From Caulobacteraceae bacterium (GTDB taxonomy: Bacteria > Pseudomonadota > Alphaproteobacteria > Caulobacterales > Caulobacteraceae), in NCBI GenBank assembly GCA_020852035.1, contig JADZBR010000035.1, positions 1-17,971 of the forward strand: a DNA stretch of 17,971 bases, read 5' to 3'. Below, piece by piece: positions 14,102 to 17,971 of this stretch (the first letter of the stretch is position 1; each line of letters begins with the position of its first letter). A program made the position numbers and the translations under genes. Under the pieces are notes generated by a model. The model made no database searches. It saw only the letters and a program-made list of their open reading frames with translations, and was not told the DNA's origin.

Positions 14102-15061
14102 TTGCCAGGCTTGGCCTTCGCCCTCAGCATGGCGTTGACGGCGAATGCGCAGGCTCAGCCGGCCCACCGGCTGATCACCGCCGCCGAGCTGAAGGGGCCG
14201 TTGCTGGTCGAAGCCCTGGCGCCGATCCAGGGCGGCCTGCTGGTCAGCGCGGTGCATGGCCGCGGCATCTTCGAACTGGACCGCTCGGGCGTTCCGCGGC
14301 GGTGGCTGGCGGCCGACGCGGCGCTGGGCGTCTTCGGCCTGGCGGCGGACCCGGAGCATGGGGTGCTGTGGGCGGTGTCGGCGGGCGCGGCGCAGGCGGT
14401 CGGGGTGACCGAAGCCGAGCGGCGGGTGTCGGAGCTGCTGAAGATCGACCTGGCCAGCCGCGAGGTCCTGGCGCGCTACCCGGCGCCGGATCCGGGCGCG
14501 GCGCCCCGTCTCGGCGACGTCGCCGTCGGGCCGGACGGGACGGTCTATGTCTCCAACCCGCTGGGCGCGGCGGTCTATCGCCTGCGGCCGGGCGACGATG
14601 CGCTGACGGTGCTGGCCTCGGGCGCGCCGCTGAAATCGCCGCAGGGGCTGGTGCTCACGCCGGACGGCGAGGCGCTGATCGTCGCCAACTACGGCGCCGG
14701 GCTGCACCGCATCGACCTGTCCTCCGGCGCCCTGACCGCGGTGTCGGGCGGCGCCCTGCGCGGGCTGGACGGCCTGACGCGACACGGCCGCTCGATCCTG
14801 GCGATCCGCAACGGCGGCAAGCCGGCCAAGGTGCTGCGGCTTGTCTTCGACCCCGGCTGGACGCGGGTGACCAAGGTCGAGGAACTGGCCTCGGGCGGTC
14901 CGGACCTCGACGAGCCGACCACCGGCATAGTCCGGGAGGGGCTTTTCGTGTTCATCTCCCGCAGCCAGTGGAGCGCCTTCGAGGACGATGGCGACCGCAA
15001 GGCGGACGTCGGGCCGGCGCGGATCTCGATCCTGCAGCTGGAGAAGGAGGAAGGGTCATGA
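14102..15061 (+). CDS. Exported beta-propeller protein (SMP-30/NHL-like)
   Basis: The product is about 319 aa. The hydrophobic start (LAFALSMALTANAQA, then QPAH) looks like a signal peptide with an Ala-X-Ala cleavage site, so export to the periplasm is predicted. The mature part has repeated beta-propeller blades (DVAVGPDGTVYVSN, GLVLTPDGEALIVANYG). These resemble SMP-30/gluconolactonase or strictosidine synthase-like proteins, but I see no decisive catalytic residues and assign no reaction. The start is doubtful. TTG 14102 gives a signal peptide without basic n-region, while the codons just before it encode KRR and the upstream frame runs into the repeat. ATG 14129 would remove most of the signal. 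The stop overlaps the pirin start (ATGA). Confidence 0.75.
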   Translation: MPGLAFALSMALTANAQAQPAHRLITAAELKGPLLVEALAPIQGGLLVSAVHGRGIFELDRSGVPRRWLAADAALGVFGLAADPEHGVLWAVSAGAAQAVGVTEAERRVSELLKIDLASREVLARYPAPDPGAAPRLGDVAVGPDGTVYVSNPLGAAVYRLRPGDDALTVLASGAPLKSPQGLVLTPDGEALIVANYGAGLHRIDLSSGALTAVSGGALRGLDGLTRHGRSILAIRNGGKPAKVLRLVFDPGWTRVTKVEELASGGPDLDEPTTGIVREGLFVFISRSQWSAFEDDGDRKADVGPARISILQLEKEEGS

Positions 15062-15951
15062 TCGAGCTCGTTATAGACCAGCGGCGCAAGGACCTCGGCG
15101 GCTTCGAGGTCGGCCGCGTGCTGCCCTACGCCAGGCATCGGATGGTGGGGCCTTTCACCTTCTTCGACCACATGGGGCCGGTGGAGTTCCAGGCGGGCTT
15201 TCCGCGCAGCGTCGACGTGCGCCCGCACCCGCACATCGGGCTCTCCACCGTCACCTACCTCTTCAATGGCTCGATCACCCACCGCGACAGCCTGGGCGTC
15301 GAGCAGAAGATCGAGCCGGGCGAGGTCAACTGGATGACCGCCGGTCGCGGCATCACCCACTCCGAGCGGTTCGAGGACCTGCGCGCCCACGGCGGCAAGA
15401 TGCACGGCATCCAGGCCTGGGTCGCCCTGCCGCAGGAGCTGGAGGAGACCGATCCGAGCTTCGCCAACCACGGCGCCGCCGACCTGCCGACCTATGAGTC
15501 CGAGGACGGCCTCTGGGCGCGGCTGATCGCCGGCGAGGCGTTCGGCGCCAAGGCCAAGGTGAAGACCCATTCGCCGATGTTCTACGTCCACTGGCGCATG
15601 AAGCCCGGCGCGCGCGGCCAGTTGCCGGCCGAATATCCCGAGCGCGCCGCCTACATCGCCGAGGGCGAGGTGGAGATCGAGGGCCAGGTGTTCGGCCCGG
15701 GCAGGATGGCGGTGTTCCAGCCGGGCCAGCCGGTGCTGTTCACCGCCGTCACGCCCGCGCACGTGATGCTGCTGGGCGGCGAGCCGGTGGGGCCGCGGTT
15801 CATCGAGTGGAACTTCGTCTCCTCCTCGAAGGACCGCATCGAGCAGGCCAAGGCTGACTGGCGCGCCGGCCGCATGAAGCTGCCCGACCTCGACGACGGC
15901 GAGTTCATCCCGTTGCCGGAGCCGGCGCCGCCGCCCAACCCGATGAGCTGA
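15058..15951 (+). CDS. Pirin family protein
   Basis: This double-cupin protein of 297 aa has the pirin metal-binding residues visible at H57, H59, H101 and E103. They lie in RPHPHIGLSTVTYLF and TAGRGITHSE, matching the ligand set known from human pirin. Bacterial pirins are reported to act as quercetin-degrading dioxygenases or to bind other enzymes. The role here is not determined. The C-terminal cupin continues to RFIEWNFVSSSKDRIEQAK and ends in a proline-rich tail. ATG 15058 overlaps the propeller gene stop by 4 nt and is preceded by AAGGAGGAAGG, so the two genes form a coupled operon. Confidence 0.94.
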   Translation: MIELVIDQRRKDLGGFEVGRVLPYARHRMVGPFTFFDHMGPVEFQAGFPRSVDVRPHPHIGLSTVTYLFNGSITHRDSLGVEQKIEPGEVNWMTAGRGITHSERFEDLRAHGGKMHGIQAWVALPQELEETDPSFANHGAADLPTYESEDGLWARLIAGEAFGAKAKVKTHSPMFYVHWRMKPGARGQLPAEYPERAAYIAEGEVEIEGQVFGPGRMAVFQPGQPVLFTAVTPAHVMLLGGEPVGPRFIEWNFVSSSKDRIEQAKADWRAGRMKLPDLDDGEFIPLPEPAPPPNPMS

Positions 15952-15957
15952 CGGGTT

Positions 15958-16117
15958 CCTTCTCCCCTTGCGGGAGAAGGTGGCGCGAAGCGCCGGATGA
16001 GGGGTCTCTCAGACCGAACAACTTCAGTTGCAGCCGATCCGCCGTCGAGGCGGCGAGGGTCTTCGACCCCTCATCCGACCGGCTTCGTCGGCCACCTTCT
16101 CCCGCAAGGGGAGAAGG
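15958..16117. repeat. Composite inverted repeat, copy 3
   Basis: This is a complete 160-bp copy in the same orientation as copies 1 and 2. The left arm is CCTTCTCCCCTTGCGGGAG with AAGG, then GGCGCGAAGCGCC and GGATGAGGGGTCTCTC. A variable core follows. The right arm is GGTCTTCGACCCCTCATCC, a GGC...GCC hairpin, and CCTTCTCCC-gcaag-GGGAGAAGG. It fills the gap between the convergent pirin and pgsA genes and ends 3 nt before the pgsA stop codon. It may serve as a two-way transcript end. Confidence 0.87.
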
Positions 16118-16120
16118 GCG

Positions 16121-16741
16121 CTACCCCTTCAGCGCCTTGTGCGCCGCTTCCCAGTACTGCGCCCCGGTGATCAGCGTCACCGCCGCCGCCAGCCAGAGCA
16201 GGCCGTGGGCGATGTGGGTGGCCGGCTCGAGCAGGGCCGGGTCGGCTGGCAGGGTGAAGGCCGCCCAGCAGGCGACCAGCAGTTCGGCGGCCAGCGCCAG
16301 CAACTGCAGCGTCGTCTTCCACTTGGCCAGCAGGGTGACCGGCAGCTTGATCCCCCTGTCCGCCCCGACCTCGCGCAGGGCGCTGACGGCGAACTCGCGG
16401 AACAGGATCAAGCCCGCCGGCAGGGCGACCATCGGCTGCGGCCCCAGGCTCATCAGGCCGAGGATCGCGCCGCAGACCAGCACCTTGTCGGCGATCGGGT
16501 CGAGGATCGCCCCCCACACCGTGATGGCGTTCAGCTTGCGCGCCAGCCAGCCGTCGAAGAAGTCGGTGATCGCCGCGACCAGGAAGGCCCAGAAGGCCCA
16601 GCGCTGCAGGCCGAACTGCATCTCCGGGGTCAGCCGGGCGCTGACGTAGGGAATGCCGCCGGCCGCCGCGGCCAGGGCCACGAACATGAACATCGCCAGC
16701 ACCAGCCGAAGCGAGGTGAGCAGGTTGGGGAGCGCGCTCAT
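16121..16741 (-). CDS. pgsA: CDP-diacylglycerol-glycerol-3-phosphate 3-phosphatidyltransferase
   Basis: This integral membrane enzyme of 206 aa makes phosphatidylglycerophosphate from CDP-diacylglycerol and glycerol 3-phosphate, the committed step to phosphatidylglycerol and cardiolipin. The CDP-alcohol phosphotransferase signature is complete: D60, D63, G64, A67, R68, G77, D81 and D85 in DFFDGWLARK...GAILDPIAD. Several hydrophobic helices flank it. The N-terminal MSALPNLLTSLRLVLA is the usual family start, so ATG 16741 is preferred over the in-frame ATG at 16768. It overlaps the upstream nucleotidyltransferase stop by 4 nt (ATGA) and is probably translated with it. The pgsA assignment rests on the N-terminus and length, as other CDP-alcohol transferases share the signature. 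Confidence 0.92.
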   Translation of the reverse strand: MSALPNLLTSLRLVLAMFMFVALAAAAGGIPYVSARLTPEMQFGLQRWAFWAFLVAAITDFFDGWLARKLNAITVWGAILDPIADKVLVCGAILGLMSLGPQPMVALPAGLILFREFAVSALREVGADRGIKLPVTLLAKWKTTLQLLALAAELLVACWAAFTLPADPALLEPATHIAHGLLWLAAAVTLITGAQYWEAAHKALKG

Positions 16742-17346
16742 CGGTCCTCCGCAAGGCTTGCGATCCACGGGTGATCCGGTTCGATCGCCTTGAGGGCGCT
16801 GGTCAGCCAGACCCGCGAGGGCGCGTCAAGCGCGGCCTTGGCGGACGCGAAGTCGGCGGCGTTGCGCGGGGTGTCGTGGCCCTTCGACTTGTAGAGCAGG
16901 GCGACCGGCAGCGAGACGTGCGGCGCCCCGGCCACGTCCACCGCGCCGAACCGCGCCAGCGGCAGGCGAACGCCCGGCTTGCGGCGATAGAGCCAGTCGT
17001 CGCCCTCGGTCTCCTCCAGCAGGATTTCAAAGGCCCAGGGCGAGGCGGTCTCGCGCCGGACCCAGAACTGGAACCGCGCCCCGCCCTCCAGCCAGTCGCC
17101 TTCGCGCCAGGGCGTGAACGTCCCGTTGGCGGCGATCTGCACGTCCCAGCCGCGCAGGTGCTCGAACAGCGCCGGCTGGTCGCGGCGCAGCACGGCGATG
17201 TCGGTGTCGCCGTGAACCCGCGTCTGACGGCCGAGCGCCAGGTCGACCGCCCATCCGCCGGCGATCCACCAGGGCCGCGGAAAGTCCGCCATCGCCGCCT
17301 GCATCTCGGCCACGCTCAGGGGCGCCCAGGGGCCGTGCGCGTCCAT
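16738..17346 (-). CDS. Nucleotidyltransferase, aminoglycoside adenylyltransferase-like
   Basis: This 202-aa protein begins with a nucleotidyltransferase core: WWIAGGWAVDLALGRQTR, then VHGDTDIAV with the likely metal-binding Asp 47 and Asp 49. This pattern resembles the aminoglycoside 2''-adenylyltransferase-like family (PF10706). Most such chromosomal relatives have no proven substrate, so resistance should not be assumed. The segment FEILLEE may carry the third acidic residue. ATG 17346 is preceded by AGGGAG. The stop overlaps pgsA by 4 nt, an unusual partner for this family. It appears to lead a two-gene operon divergent from the acyl-CoA ligase gene. Confidence 0.85.
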   Translation of the reverse strand: MDAHGPWAPLSVAEMQAAMADFPRPWWIAGGWAVDLALGRQTRVHGDTDIAVLRRDQPALFEHLRGWDVQIAANGTFTPWREGDWLEGGARFQFWVRRETASPWAFEILLEETEGDDWLYRRKPGVRLPLARFGAVDVAGAPHVSLPVALLYKSKGHDTPRNAADFASAKAALDAPSRVWLTSALKAIEPDHPWIASLAEDR

Positions 17347-17409
17347 CGGTGCTCCCTTCGCCCTGCGGGAGAGGCGGTTTGCCTTGCCCCCGCTGCGATT
17401 CTACCGTCG

Positions 17410-17425
17410 TTAAGACTTCGTAAAC
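17410..17425 (+). promoter_or_regulatory. CtrA-like box in the divergent gap
   Basis: TTAA-N7-TAAAC differs by one base from the CtrA consensus TTAA-N7-TTAA(C). It lies 23 nt before the acyl-CoA ligase start, within the 101-bp gap to the divergent nucleotidyltransferase gene. A site this short can arise by chance, though AT-rich words are rare in this DNA. Confidence 0.25.
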
Positions 17426-17447
17426 CAACCGAGTGAGGAGACGCGCG

Positions 17448-17971
17448 ATGCTGGGCTTGATGCAGGACTGGCCGCTGACGGTCGATCGCATCCTGGAACA
17501 CGCCCAACGCTGGCACGGCGCCCGCGAGGTGGTCAGCCGCTCGGTCGAGGGGCCGATTGTCCGCACGACCTACGCCGACATCTTCGTGCGGGCCAAGAAG
17601 CTCTCCAACGCGCTGCTGAACCTCGGCGTGCTGCCCGGCGACAGGGTGGCGACGCTCGCCTGGAACACCGGCCGGCACATCGAGGCCTGGTATGGCGTCA
17701 TGGGCATCGGCGCGGTCTGCCACACGCTGAACCCGCGGCTGTTCGCCGACCAGCTCTGCTACATCGTCAACCACGCCGAAGATAAGGTCATCTTCACCGA
17801 CCTGACCTTCCTGCCGGTCCTCCTTGAGCATCGCGACAAGATGCCCTGCGTGAAGCACGTCGTGGTCATGACCGACGAGGCGGGCATGAAGGGCGTCGAT
17901 GTCCCCGGCGCGCTCTGCTTCGAGACCCTGGTCGAGCAGTCCGCGCCGAACGTCACCTGGGGGGGCTTCGA
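17448..17971 (+). CDS. Long-chain acyl-CoA ligase (AMP-binding), partial
   Basis: This is the N-terminal 174 codons of an adenylate-forming ligase, cut by the window edge. The full family protein is usually about 540 aa. The start MLGLMQDWPLTVDRILEHA is typical of FadD-like enzymes. The following segments FVRAKKLSNALLNLGVLPGD, RVATLAWNTGRHIEAWYGVMG and HTLNPRLFADQLCYIVNHAE match the N-terminal AMP-binding fold. The P-loop and catalytic motifs would lie beyond the window. It activates fatty or aryl acids to acyl-CoA with ATP, with the substrate unresolved. ATG 17448 follows GAGGAG. Confidence 0.92.
   Translation, partial: MLGLMQDWPLTVDRILEHAQRWHGAREVVSRSVEGPIVRTTYADIFVRAKKLSNALLNLGVLPGDRVATLAWNTGRHIEAWYGVMGIGAVCHTLNPRLFADQLCYIVNHAEDKVIFTDLTFLPVLLEHRDKMPCVKHVVVMTDEAGMKGVDVPGALCFETLVEQSAPNVTWGGF

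Noticed and set aside
16738..17346. Calling the nucleotidyltransferase an antibiotic-resistance gene
   Set aside because: Family resemblance only. It is chromosomal, coupled to pgsA and lacks mobile-element context, so resistance is not supported.
1..17971. CRISPR array, tRNA, rRNA, prophage or insertion sequence
   Set aside because: I saw no regularly spaced direct repeats, no tRNA or rRNA sequence and no transposase, integrase or phage gene. The repeats present are palindromic intergenic elements.

Overview
The window looks like chromosomal DNA of an alphaproteobacterium, most likely Caulobacterales (Phenylobacterium/Caulobacter type). I infer this from the very high G+C content, the kinds of genes present, a fused indolepyruvate oxidoreductase next to an Lrp regulator, and the dispersed hairpin repeats between genes. 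No phylogeny could be run. There is no rRNA, tRNA, CRISPR array, transposase or integrase. It is a housekeeping/accessory mix rather than a genomic island.

Layout. 1-131: right part of a composite inverted repeat. 182-844 (+): pyridoxamine-phosphate oxidase (pdxH). 965-2461 (+): fused APH-like kinase / P-loop ATPase. 2622-3314 (+): orphan ParA-type ATPase. 3146-4990 (-): membrane hybrid histidine kinase whose 3' end overlaps parA tail to tail by 169 bp. 5157-6784 (+): YCII/DGPF protein plus an ECF42-type sigma factor with a C-terminal extension. 6923-7845 (+): SRPBCC protein plus VOC protein. 7849-7989: G-rich inverted repeat ending in an intrinsic terminator. 7990-9281 (-): DUF3606 protein plus an FAD oxidoreductase. 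9347-9784 (+): unrecognised protein. 9816-13280 (-): fused indolepyruvate ferredoxin oxidoreductase, divergent from an Lrp/AsnC regulator at 13421-13918 (+). 14102-15061 and 15058-15951 (+): exported beta-propeller protein coupled to a pirin. 16121-17346 (-): nucleotidyltransferase plus phosphatidylglycerophosphate synthase (pgsA). 17448 to the window end (+): acyl-CoA ligase, cut by the window edge.

The most coherent system is the ECF42 module. The block GTCGG-N17-CGTCCTTGGA occurs, with identical spacing, upstream of the DGPF-sigma operon (5079-5110) and again upstream of the SRPBCC-VOC operon (6842-6873). This suggests one self-regulated sigma regulon made of two adjacent operons. The second theme is a set of dispersed palindromic repeats. 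Three copies of a roughly 160-bp composite inverted repeat, one cut by the window edge, share one orientation. There are also isolated hairpins of the same kind, a separate 108-bp inverted repeat, and a G-quadruplex-prone inverted repeat. Several sit where they would supply ribosome-binding sequence, shift apparent start codons, or end transcription.
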